Below are positions 38,301 through 48,869 of a stretch of 64,000 nt of DNA, one piece after another. Every line of letters begins with the position of its first letter. The first letter of the stretch is position 1. This DNA is from Sipunculus nudus (taxonomy: Eukaryota; Annelida; Sipuncula; Golfingiida; Sipunculidae): NCBI GenBank assembly GCA_026874595.1, contig CM049321.1, positions 12,695,479 to 12,759,478 of the forward strand, given 5' to 3'. A model generated the notes under the pieces. The model was not told the origin of the DNA. It searched no databases and saw only the letters and a program-made list of their open reading frames with translations. A program made the position numbers and the translations under genes.

Positions 38301-38664
38301 CTGTCTGGTTACACTGACAGAGCTGTGCAGTCTGTCTGATTACACTGTGACAGAGCTTTGCAGTCTGTCTGATTACACTGTGACAGAGCTGTACAGTCTG
38401 TTTGATTACAATGTGACAGAGCTGTACATTCTGTCTGATTACACTGTGACAGAGCTTTGCAGTCAGTCTGATTACACTGTGACAGTGCTGTGCAGTCTGT
38501 CTGATTACACTGTTACAGAGCTATACAGTCTGTCAGATTACACTGTGACAGAGCTGTACAGTCTGTCTTATTACACTGTGGCATCACTGTAAAGTCTGTC
38601 TGATTACAGTGTTTCAGATCCATTCAGTCTGTCTGATTACAAGTTACAATGTAACAGAGCTGTA
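35351..38664. repeat. Large minisatellite, 33/37-bp units with 1382-bp higher-order period
   Basis: About 95 units. The short unit (33 bp) reads GAGCTGTACAGTCTGTCTG then ATTACACTGTGACA. The long unit (37 bp) has TCTA inserted after GACA. Short and long units often alternate, giving about 70-bp dimers. Distinctive variants recur 1382 bp apart: TTTCACTGAAAGAGC at 36321 and 37703, GACACAGCTATACAG at 36781 and 38163, and TTACTCTTTGACATC likewise. Much of the array was therefore duplicated as one block. Runs of 33-bp units keep an 11-residue frame open (SLSDYTVTELY, 38347-38592); 37-bp units break it. This is a repeat, not a gene. Confidence 0.92.
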
Positions 38665-38704
38665 TGATATTTTTCTGTAAATTATGGTAAAGGAAAAATT
38701 TTAA

Positions 38705-39050
38705 ATTTTACTGGTTAAGTATCATGTTTTGAAGAAAATATCATATATAAGAAAATATATATTTTATCTGTTTAACAATTTAACCATTTTATAATGTAGT
38801 ATGCTTCGAGAACTGTTGAGTTAAAACTCTTGTAATTTTAGAATATTTGTAACAAATAATTCTTCATTAATGTACAAATTTTACCGGTAAAGTATCATAT
38901 TTTGAAGAAAATATCATATATAAGAAAATATATATTTTATCGGTTTAACAATTTAACCATTTTATAATGTAGTAAGCTTCGAGAACTGTTGAGTTTAAAC
39001 TCTGGTAATTTTAGAATATTTGTAACAAATGATTCTTCATTAATGTACAA
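38705..39050. repeat. 173-bp tandem duplication
   Basis: Two adjacent copies (38705-38877 and 38878-39050) are nearly identical. Both contain GAAGAAAATATCATATATAA, CATTTTATAATGTAG and GAATATTTGTAACAAAT. The duplication abuts the end of the minisatellite. High identity indicates a recent event. Confidence 0.88.
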
Positions 39051-39316
39051 TTATATTTACATTATATTTATTTATTATTTTTCATGTTAACTTTGCCATA
39101 TTCCACAAGTGCAGACATGCAGCCTAGCTGGTTCACTCACATGATTCAGTGGTCTTTATCTTTTGTGTAACATGTAGCATATTGTGGGGGGAATAAATGC
39201 TGGGGCAAATATGGATATCGATGGTGAGACAGCATTGTGTGTGATCAGAGGAATTATTGAGGTGTGATGTCAATAATAGTGGTGTTGTATAACTGATTCC
39301 TTCCTGTCCACCATGT

Positions 39317-39532
39317 ATGGTCGGACACGACAGGGACATTAACAATAACAGCTCCCAGGCAGAGTGGTATATTGAGGACTCACTCAGGTGTGATGTAGCC
39401 CATTGGGCAATAATGTTAACACACCTGCAAGCGATTTTACCTCGTAACAACCCAAGTGTTATGATAACGATGCCCCGTGCACTTAACACTGATCAAGAAG
39501 GGTACACACCCCCTCAGGTGAGGTTCAGGTGA
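39317..39532 (+). other. Low-AT island with open frames on both strands; possible exon or conserved element
   Basis: Here the composition departs from the AT-rich background. The + strand is open for 71 codons, ending near two GTGAG donors (CAG|GTGAGG at about 39518 and CAG|GTGAGT at about 39531). The opposite strand is open for 118 codons over 39133-39489. The + strand peptide contains SQAEWYIEDSLRCDVAHW, which is not obviously repetitive. Neither strand gives a recognisable domain. It may be an unplaced exon, a conserved non-coding element, or a piece of an old transposon. Confidence 0.2.
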
Positions 39533-39539
39533 GTCTCAA

Positions 39540-41924
39540 ACCCAGGTCTCCAATTACTCTGTCACTGAGAGCTCTTTGTTTGAGTACAGATTACGGTGTT
39601 TATATAAGTGCATTCTTCAGACAGCATGATTACTCAGGAGAAAACTTTAATCTTAGCTCTTATAGCTCAAATATTTTATGTATTATAACAACATTGTGTT
39701 CTCAATCCTTCTTATCATCTTCAGATGATGTTTCAGAGTTCAGAAATATTTAAATGCTATTTTACACAATAGTTTGGGAAAAGATGCCATATATTGGTAC
39801 TGTTTGTAATAGAGAACGTTCTATACAATGTGCTGCACTACTTGTAATGTGCATTAAGGGGCAGTTTATCAAAATGAATTATAATTGTTCTGATAGTATA
39901 TTTCACACCAGACATTTCCTGTATTAGTGATTGATATATTTATAATGGTTTCATGTTATTACACAGAACATCTTATGAACATCAGTCTAAGTCTCTGTTG
40001 AACCTAAATTATGTATGTAATTTATTTCTTCAGTGCTACCTTTATCATCAGTCTGGTGTCTTTCAAAATGTGTCTTTTTATTAAAAAAAACCCTCTCTTT
40101 AATCTTCTCCTTTAAGTCCTGTGCATGTATGTTTCTTTAAAAAGTAAGTCAAATTAAGTATATGTTGAAACGCTATGATAATTTTTTTTTTTTGGTCTTT
40201 CTTACCCATCTTGAGTCATACTCAACATGTATCAATAAGCTGTATGTGTCACTGATTAGCTGTGCGTAGGACTAAGCCGCATTGTCAAGATGTATGATTT
40301 TGCCTTTGTCTTAAACTTAAACTGAGGACATTCCAGTTAGTGTATGGAATCGGTTCTTATTCCATGATTGATCATCAGTAAAAATCTGTTGACCTCTATT
40401 GACTGAAAATCGGAAATAATCCATTATTTAAAAATATGAACGTTCGGACCATATATAGAACGTAAAATCATCTCAACTGATGTGCAGGCCTACATTCAGT
40501 TTAATAATGTCAAATTCTACTATAGTCTGTACATGTCTATTTAGTGTACTTGTCTATTTAGTAATTTAGGAATTAAGATCTATTGCATAATTAAATAATT
40601 TATATATAAAAGCACACATATTTCTTCATCATAAAGCCTAAGTTGCGTGGAAAAATTTGCAATCGATAATGGCTCTGAAAGATCGATCATCGGCTAGTTT
40701 GCATCAACCTGACTGGTCATCAATTATAACCGATCATCAGCCCGCGACTAATTTCAGAAGTACCTCAGAGATTTCTTGTATTGCCTTGCCTTTAACATTA
40801 TGACGTGGATTATTCTTAACCTCTGTGCATATAAAAATGAAACCCAGAAGGGCTTAATAACATACCATTCTTATCATAGGGATACAACCTTTGTTATTCA
40901 ATAGACAGTGCCACCGACAGACAATGGACCTTTCCTTTAAAAATGTTATGCCACACAGATCTCAATTATTTTGTGTCATATATCATAGAGGATGTCTGAA
41001 AATTGGTATTGGTTGATCTACACCTTATACAAAGAAGGATTGCTTGTACCTGCATAGAGGAAATCTCATTCTTTAAGCTGCTTTAGACCTTTCAGGTACT
41101 TTGCTTTCTACTGTTGAAGGAGCAGAGGTCATGTTTTATTGTTGTATGCTGTTACTTTAAACCCCAGTGTTCGTTGAAAGAGAACATTTATATTACTACC
41201 ACTTCAGGCCTTGTGCTCAGACTTCACAGAGCCGACCATTCCAAACCGACTTCAGAGAGAGGTTTTTACCCAAAAGGGTTGAGTGGAGACTTGTTTAAGG
41301 GTGTTTACCTAACAGCTTGGGGAGGCTGTAATGTTAGTGGTCTACTCAAGCAACAGCCTCGATCTAGTGTTGTTTTTGCTACATAACTTGACTTGTTTTG
41401 TTTTCTCACTGTCTTAAGCCCTACACACACACATGGTAATATTTGCTGTCTAAATAGTCTTCCATAAGCTAGGCCTACTATATAGAGTTGTAAAAAATCC
41501 TCATAAAACACACCTTCACGAAATTCGTTGCAGCAGCTGTTAATAGTCAATGTTCCGTAGAGCTGGTGGAAGGGGCTAAATCAGCTGAATTGTTTCCATT
41601 GACGGCCAATTGAGAGGATCAAAGAAAACAAGGCCTTTCCTTTCAGGTAGATGCAGTTTATTTTATGTGCTTGTAAATAGTTGTGAGGTGTGCTTAGATG
41701 TGTTTCATCACATTAAGACATGCCAGTTTACTGCAGTTATTGTAACCACTCACTGCACCCAGTCACCGTACCTGCTGACAGTTGATTTGGAGTTTCATAT
41801 ATTTGTGTATGATTACCAGTGTTTTGATGACATGTCAACTGCTAGTACAATAGCATGAGCCACAATGAGCATGAATTAATAAAGTTTGTTTCCAAAAGCA
41901 CAAATGAAGTTTGCTTGTGTCACC
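39540..41924. other. No gene seen
   Basis: AT-rich sequence; short open frames at 41114-41386 and 41610-41858 lack motifs and splice context. Confidence 0.5.
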
Positions 41925-42145
41925 GGCTTCTGTGGCTCAGGGGTAGAACACATGACTCAAAGCCGGGAGATCATGAGTTCAAATCTCAAATCGAGGCGGT
42001 GACATTTATCACGGTCGGCCCCCACCCAGGGTGAGCGCTCGACAGGCTTAATGGGGAGGCCTTGTGCCCAACAGCCTTGTTTCACTCACACATGAGTGCG
42101 CCTTTCTGGTTCCTCAGTGGTATGATCCAACAACTTAGACAGTTG
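41925..42145 (+). mobile_element. tRNA-derived SINE, 3'-truncated
   Basis: GGCTTCTGTGGCTCAGGGG begins the head (A box TGGCTCAGGGG), with the B-box-like GAGTTCAAATCTC after about 50 bp. The body shares CCCACCCAGGGTGAGCG, GGCTTAATGGGGAGGCC and TTTCACTCACACATGAGTG with the copies at 3981 and 59646. It stops near 42145, before the tail hairpin. Confidence 0.7.
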
Positions 42146-42379
42146 CCGGGGCAATGAGCTGTCACTCAAAACGAAATTAACAACATTGGCTCCTTGTATT
42201 CTTGCTTGGCTGGTAAACCGTTTTGTCTTCCAGCACAGGGTCTCATCTGATTGGACAAAAATACAGTGCTCCCCTCTGGTATAGCGATTCAGCATACGAG
42301 GTCAAAACAAACAACCCTTACAATATAGGTAGTAGGTCTATAGGTAAAGCTCTGTGTAAAGAGCATAATTTCAATAGAA

Positions 42380-42480
42380 CACTGTAGTTGTCTTTTTGTT
42401 TGGGAGAGTTTCAAATTAATGATTTTAGCGAAATGGGATTTATCGCAAAAATTAAATCTTCATGAAAAAGAGATCCCATT
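42380..42480. repeat. Dispersed AT-rich repeat fragment (CATGAA/ACTGTGGTT family)
   Basis: It shares GAGAGTTTCAAAT and AAATTAAATCTTCATGAA phrases with 45920-46020. Related sequence containing CCAACCACAGTA and a conserved GGTTAT start lies at 44300-44440, 45405-45510 and 46160-46320. Boundaries not resolved. Confidence 0.4.
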
Positions 42481-42529
42481 TTTTATGGCAAGTTGAAAGA
42501 AAAAGATTGATGTTATGAATAATAATTGT

Positions 42530-44148
42530 ATCGCCAGACATAGTCTGGAGATACTATGGTTTTGGCACGGTCGCGCCGCCGCCGCCGCCGCAGAGATTTC
42601 TTTTGGACACAATAACTCAAAAATTATTTCACGGATCTTTACCAAACTTGGTATATGTATAGATATGGGTGAGAGGACGACGCCTATTTAAAATGAGGTC
42701 ATGACCTCAACTAGGAGAGTGACCATGACCTTGAATAGGTTCAATTTTGGGGGAAATCACACAAATTCTTAAATATCTCAAGAAAACTTGCATGGATTGA
42801 TCCCAAAATCAAGTTGATCGAAGATCATGCATGGGTTATCATGTTCCAGAAACTGGTGGCGCCACCTATTATTCTTTACTTGTTTTCATGCCGTTTAATA
42901 TCCCCAAAATTGCTACTTGACAGTACTGTGAGCATTATAAGTCAAAAACTAATGGACAGATTTCTTTCATATTATGCAAATACATAGATATGGGTTATGG
43001 GATGATGTTTATTTAAATTGGGGTCATGACCTTTCCTATGAGAGTGGCCTTGACCTTGAATATTGCCATATATGGTGAAAATCACACAAAATCATTAATT
43101 TCTCAATAAGGGATGCATGCATTGGTCCAAAAATCAACTTGACCGAAGATCTTGGATAGTAATGTCATGTACCGGAAACAGGTGGCCCCACCTGTTATTC
43201 TTTGACTTGTTTTCGTGCCGTTTAATACCCAATCATTGCCACTTAACAGTACATTTATAACCTGTGAGCATTATAAGTCAAAAACTAATGGACAGATTTC
43301 TTTCATATTATGCATATACATAGACATGGGTTATGGGATGATGTATATATAAATTGGGGTCATGACCTTTCCTATTAGAGTGGCCTTGACCTTGAATATT
43401 GCCATATATGGTGAAAATTACACAAAATCATTAATATCTCAATAAGGGATGCATGCATTGGTCCAAAAATCAACATGTTCAAAGATCTTGGAAAGTATTG
43501 TCATAAACCGGAAACAGGTGGCGCCACCTGTTATTCTTTTACTTGTTTTGTGCCGTTTAATACCCCATCATTGCCATTTATCAGTACTGTGAGCATTATA
43601 AGTCAAAAACTAATGGACAAATTTCTTTCATATTATGCATATATACATGGATATGGGTTATAGGATAATGTTTATTTGAATAGGGGTCATGACCTTTCCA
43701 ATGAGTGGCCTTGACCTTGAATATTGCCATATATGGTGAAAATCTCACAAAATCATTAATTTCTCAATAAGGGTTGCATTGATTGGTCCAAAAATCAACT
43801 TGAACGAAGATCTTGGATAGTGTTGTCATGTACGGGAAACAGGTGGTGCCACCTGTTATTCTTTTACTTGTTTTTGTGCCGTTTAATACCCCATCATTGC
43901 CACTTAACAGTATTGTGAGCATTATAAGTCAAAAACTAATGGACAGATTTCTTGCATATACATAGACATGGGTTAGGGGATGATGTATATTGAAATTTGG
44001 ATCATGACCTTTTCTATGAGAATGACCTTTTCTATGAGTGTGGTCTGATATTAATTGTTGCTGAAGATGGGGGGCCTATTCTTAAAGGGGGGGGGGGGAT
44101 TAATTGTCTGGGGATACTATGGCACCTGCGGTGCCAAGAAATATCTAG
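42530..44148 (+). mobile_element. HINE-like element, family III, copy a
   Basis: The 5' end carries the hairpin CCAGAC-ATA-GTCTGG (42534-42548) and a (GCC)n core (42573-42591). The 3' end has TGTCTGGGGATACTATGG, the perfect hairpin GGCACC-TGC-GGTGCC (44121-44135), and the terminus CTAG (44145-44148) followed by TT. Inside are about four tandem units of roughly 327 bp; AGCATTATAAGTC occurs at 42931, 43267, 43592 and 43918. Each unit carries GGTCATGACC, CCTTGACCTTGAATA and a GGTGGCGCCACC-type palindrome. No coding capacity. It lies in a long intergenic or intronic region. Confidence 0.68.
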
Positions 44149-45294
44149 TTTATCTTGTATGTTCAAAGATGGCAGTTATATATGATATAGATCTTACAAA
44201 TTATCTGCCACCAATGAACAATAATGTCTTTTTGATTGGTGTTCCCTCAGGCCCCCGTGCAGTTGTTCAGATGTAGAGCACATATTAATTGATATAATTC
44301 ATATGATAATGGTTATACTCGAGTACTTAGGTCATATATATGGTGAGATCATGAAACAGAAATTAAGCCTTGTGAAACACTGAAAAAGAGAAATTCACAA
44401 AATTTTATGATTTGAATATGAATCCAACCACAGTATTACCCATTCTTCTATTGGAACAAGTCTGTGAAACTTTTGCTGGGTTGGTCCAGGACAGGCTTTC
44501 CATGGACTGAGCTCACCAGGTGTTGTATTTTTTTATAGATGACACTGCAGTAGATGAAACTGCATGAAATTTCCCAAATTAACGTCAAATTCCTAAGAAT
44601 TAAGGGAAAATATAGAAAAATGAACCCAACCTTCCCCAAACCCCCTTAGGACAGACACACTTGGCATCTCTTGACACATTCCAAGTCATGGGCGCAGAGG
44701 AGTTGTGTAAAAACAATGTAGCACCACTGTCAGTGACAATATACTTTGTGTCTCATGATAGTTAGGCATCTGATATATACCTGTAACAGGACTTCTTTTC
44801 TGGAAGGTTTTGCTTACTGTAATTTATCCAATTATCTACCAAAAGACATAGGATACAATTTTTTATCTTTGTGTGTATTGAAGGTATGTTATCAATGAGG
44901 TTGCTTTTATGTGTGTGTGTGTTTGTTCTTACTTATCTTCCTAAGGGAAGTATCATAGTACGGTGCTTCATATGAAGATGTTTCTGATTCTGTGATCTGT
45001 TTTACATGACAGTCCTAGTGTCACTGAAAAAATTAGAAATGTTCAGGGCTGCACCTAAGGAGTTGGTGCCTTTTAGAGTCTCATGTGGTCAAAAATAAAT
45101 GGTTGGCAAAGTGAAGAAGCAGCATATATGTTACCCTTAGTTCAAAGACTGATAATTTAATTATACCAATTCTTTTGTATATCTGTCTCTGTTGCATGCA
45201 GAATTTCCACCTGTTTGATGTTTCCTTAGTTCTGACTGCAGTTGTTAAGATTTTCCTTACATATTACATATGATATAATAATTGGTATGTGTGT
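44149..45294. other. No gene seen; one dispersed repeat fragment
   Basis: 44300-44440 belongs to the CATGAA/CCAACCACAGTA dispersed family. A short (TG)n lies near 44911-44923. The rest shows no structure. Confidence 0.4.
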
Positions 45295-45393
45295 GTCGAG
45301 GGAAGAATGAGAATCTGGGAAGATCCGGAATCCTCCCGAAAAAAATGAGAATTTAGATTCCGGATCTTCCCAGATTCTTATTCTTCCCTCGAC
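45295..45393. mobile_element. Foldback element, 99 bp
   Basis: The arms 45295-45332 and 45356-45393 are inverted copies of 38 bp with a single mismatch. They start GTCGAGGGAAGAATGAGAAT. A 23-bp loop separates them. Related but scrambled sequence, with the same GATTCTCATTCTTCCCTC end, lies at 46995-47230. It is either a very small MITE or a structured RNA-forming repeat. Confidence 0.75.
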
Positions 45394-46994
45394 ATATATA
45401 TTGTGCAGGTTACTGTATGGTAAATCGTGAAAATGAAACCCTCATGAAACACTGAAGAAGTGAAAATCGCAAATATTTTAGCTAACAAATACAAAGCCAA
45501 CCACAGTAAGTACTTTAGAAGCACAGTGATGTTGGGATATTATTCAGGTAAAGCATCGACCCATCAGATGGTCTGATACACAGGATTCTGATGTGTTTAC
45601 AGTGTGTCCTGTCAGCATGTGATGACCTGGACATCTGTTTTTATGTGATGATGGACTTACCATTTGTAGTTTGACATCAGGATTAGTTTTACATGGATAT
45701 TAAGGATGATTTTAACAAACATGAAGCTTTTATAAAGGTCGCATGGTTATGACATTGCAATTAATTGATGATGGCTTGAATATTTGGATGGACTAGAAAG
45801 TACTCATAGACTGGATGCATACGTCTGCCAACATTTTTGATAAAAAAATATTGCAATTTTACCGGCATCCTGTTCAAACTTTAGTGTTTGTAAGCTTTGG
45901 AAACACAGGAAATATACTGTGGTTTTTCTTTTTGTTTACGAGAGTTTCAAATTTGTGATATTCATGAAAGGAGAATTATTACGAAAATAAAACCATCATG
46001 AATGGGGATTAAAGGCATATTATAAATACTAGTAAATGTTGTATGTTCAAACAACTGCTTTAATAAATGATATATGGTATCAAATTATCTGCCATTTCCA
46101 TGACCCACTTGGTTAATGCTCGTCTGCGGATGACAGAGATTGCTATTGTTAAGATAATGTGCACATATTATTTGTCATAATTAATTATAATAATGGTTAT
46201 CCTCTGTGTAGGTCTTTTTTATGGTGAGTTCGCAAAATGGCATCCTCACAAAACACTTAAAAAAGGTAAAAATCTTGAAATTATAACCCAGTGAATATGA
46301 AGCCAACCACAGTATTAATCCAAGCCAAGAAAAATGTGTCATGATTTGCCAACTCAGTAGTTGCATCACAGGTCAGCTCTGCCCGCCAGAACAGAGGCTT
46401 CAAGTAGGTCACACCTTTGTACATTCCAGGTGGTGGAATATGTGGTGTAATGATCACCCATACTGAAATTACACTAATGTTAAAGTTTATGAATACTTCC
46501 ACCGGGCAGAGATGTAATAATTAAGTGGTTACCGGGAACTCAAGGTATTGCTGTGTCACCATAATAAAACATGCACAGCTAGAAAAAATTCACTGACATT
46601 TTATTAAGTGATGTTTTATTTAAACTTGAGAAAATCAAATAGTAAATGACAACTCCAACAGGTTTGGATCTTTGCATTTGCTAGATGATACTGTGAATTA
46701 GAATTATGAATTATTCATCAATTAGAATTATTCATGAGGGATTTCATCTTTCTTATTTTTGTGACCTTGTCAGTATTCAAGAATCATTAGAACATTTCCA
46801 AATTAAGATATGCAGTGTTAGAGAGACCCAGCTGCTTACATTTAAATATTAATTTGGAAAGCTTTGTATTAACTTATTGTGCTGTTCTACTTGAACAGCT
46901 CAGAAGTATTGTAAAAGAAATATAATCAAAGTTTCTTTCTTATAAAGAAGTAAGATAAACATAAAATATTTTTAAAAGTAAGAGTTAAAAGTTG
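45394..46994. other. No gene seen; dispersed repeat fragments
   Basis: 45405-45510, 45920-46020 and 46160-46320 are fragments of the CATGAA/CCAACCACAGTA family. No exon evident. Confidence 0.4.
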
Positions 46995-47232
46995 CCATAA
47001 ATGATTTCTGTTGTTCCCAGGATCAATGAGAATTCTCATTTTTCTCAGGTTTTGACTTTCAAAACTGAATACCTGTCTCTCACGGGAAAAATGAGAATTT
47101 TCAATTTTCCCAGGACAGACTTGAATTCTCATTTTTCCTGGGAACAACGGGAATCATTTCAAATCATCACTTGATTCTCATTTTTTCCGGGAAGAGAATC
47201 TTCCAAGATTCTCATTCTTCCCTCAACATATA
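46995..47232. repeat. Diverged foldback-family copy
   Basis: Repeats of GAGAATTCTCAT, ATGAGAATTTTCA and TTTTCCCGGGA-type phrases in both orientations. It ends GATTCTCATTCTTCCCTCAACATAT, closely matching the right end of the foldback at 45295-45393. Confidence 0.5.
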
Positions 47233-48433
47233 AATAAATGCACCACAGTGAGCAATCAAACTGTGCTGCATAGGCGCACGTATATATATGTGTATATGTC
47301 AAGGCCAAGAATCAATCTGCGATTGGTCCAGACAAAATCCCGATCAGGATTAAGTCCAGCCTAAATCCCGACTGGGATCTGGTCTTGGCCAGGGCTGGTA
47401 GCTGGTACCACATATTGATATATGGAATGCCACCTTAATTTTTTATTCATGACATGGTATTTTCATAAACTTTGCTCAGTTTATCAGCTTAACATTTTGA
47501 CTGGGGTGTCATTTGTTACATTTTTGCCAATATGTTTTCAAACATGCCTGATTGCTTGTCAGGGTTACTCATAAAAATAAAAAGCTATTAAACCAGTTTC
47601 TATGAAACATTTTGAGGGGAAGGACACAGAACAAGGATGAACCCATTAAATTTTCATTATAGTTCAGATAAAGGGACAGGTACATTTCAGATTGTTTTGC
47701 GTTTACATTGGTATGCACTTTACAGTGTGGGGATATTAGTCATATTAATTAATAATCCATGATTTGTTAGTATGTTCAGTGAATGTGAGAAACTTCAGGA
47801 TATGATTTTAGATTGTTCCAGCAGTTGATTTTACAAGATCCATAAATAGTTTATCTTTCCCAGTTATAAAATATCCCAGACAATACCTCACTAGGACAGT
47901 AATAACAAAATGTTTAATGTGCGGCAAGCCCTTTGATAAATGGCTGTGAATTCTTTTGAGGGTGAGGACATGTATGGGTTTGACCTGGCATTACACAGAC
48001 ATTTCAAGTGGCACCAGGCCATGAAATGAACAAGGTGGAATGTGATATTGATGTGAAACAGACATTGTGGTATGTGTCACTTTCATGAAATGTCAGCTGA
48101 ATGAATGTCCATGGAAACAACCCCCACTAAATTGGAGACTTGGTTTCCTAGCAACTATGATGCAGATGAATAAATTCCCTTTGTGTTTTGGTCCATCTTC
48201 TCGGATACACTTCAGATTGAACATATAGTTTATACATACAAGCAAATAATATGGTCTTATTTTTTTCTTTTACAGACAACTACTGTGGTCTTTATATATA
48301 AAATATTTTATATATTTATAGATTAACACTTCATAATCAATTAACTTTAATTTATTCCACCAATTCACTGATTGAATATTGAGGAAATCAGTTATTAGAA
48401 GATAAATGTCTGTTTTAATTGTTAATCTGTCAT
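47233..48433. other. No gene seen; small inverted repeat near 47300-47392
   Basis: GGCCAAGAATC (47302) is mirrored by GATCTGGTCTTGGCC (47375-47389), with AATCCCGATC and AATCCCGACT between. This may be a 90-bp mini-element. The rest is unstructured AT-rich DNA. Confidence 0.3.
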
Positions 48434-48862
48434 TTAGAAAATGAAGGCATGAACATACTGGAAGGACTGGACTGGTACTACTGATACTTTCAGCCTACTT
48501 AACTGAAATGTGAAATTGTCACTATTTCTTAATGTCATATCAACAACTGTCATTTGGTTGATAACGTTGTTATCTTTTAGCATTAAAGGGCCAACTGCAT
48601 CCTGTGGTCTAAACCCAAGTCCAAAAAAGTATATTTTAATCCACATTGGTGTCAGTTTACAAAATTTATGGGGACATGGAATGAGTGTATCGTAGCGCCA
48701 CCTGTTGACAAGGAGTTGAAGTAATATCCTTATGATTTGGTGTGATCTGCTTTGACAACAAGAGCTGAATTTTTTTGGAGAAACCAAAAATTCCTGTATA
48801 ACAGCACGAATGGATAACATTCTGTCACTGTAAGTCTGTAGAAGGCAGACATAGATAAGCAA
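48434..48862 (-). other. Unexplained 142-codon open frame
   Basis: This is the longest open frame in the window that is not created by a tandem repeat. The peptide begins MLIYVCLLQTYSDRML and contains FFGLGFRPQDAVGPLML and NVINQMTVVDMTLRNS. It resembles no domain I know. The opposite strand is also open for 61 codons at 48510-48695, which weakens the case. The CAACAGGTGGCGCT motif in the same strand recurs in repeats elsewhere in the window, so this may be a decayed transposable element rather than a gene. Confidence 0.2.
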
Positions 48863-48869
48863 ATCCTAT

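Noticed and set aside
35591-38592. Repeat-encoded proteins on either strand of the minisatellite
   Set aside because: The 37-bp units break the frame repeatedly, and no promoter, splice site or non-repeat coding flank is present.
35351-38664. CRISPR array
   Set aside because: Units are contiguous variants of one sequence with no unique spacers, and the DNA is eukaryotic.
42573-42591. (GCC)n as a CpG-island promoter
   Set aside because: It is the microsatellite core of a HINE-like element and is too short and isolated to call a promoter.
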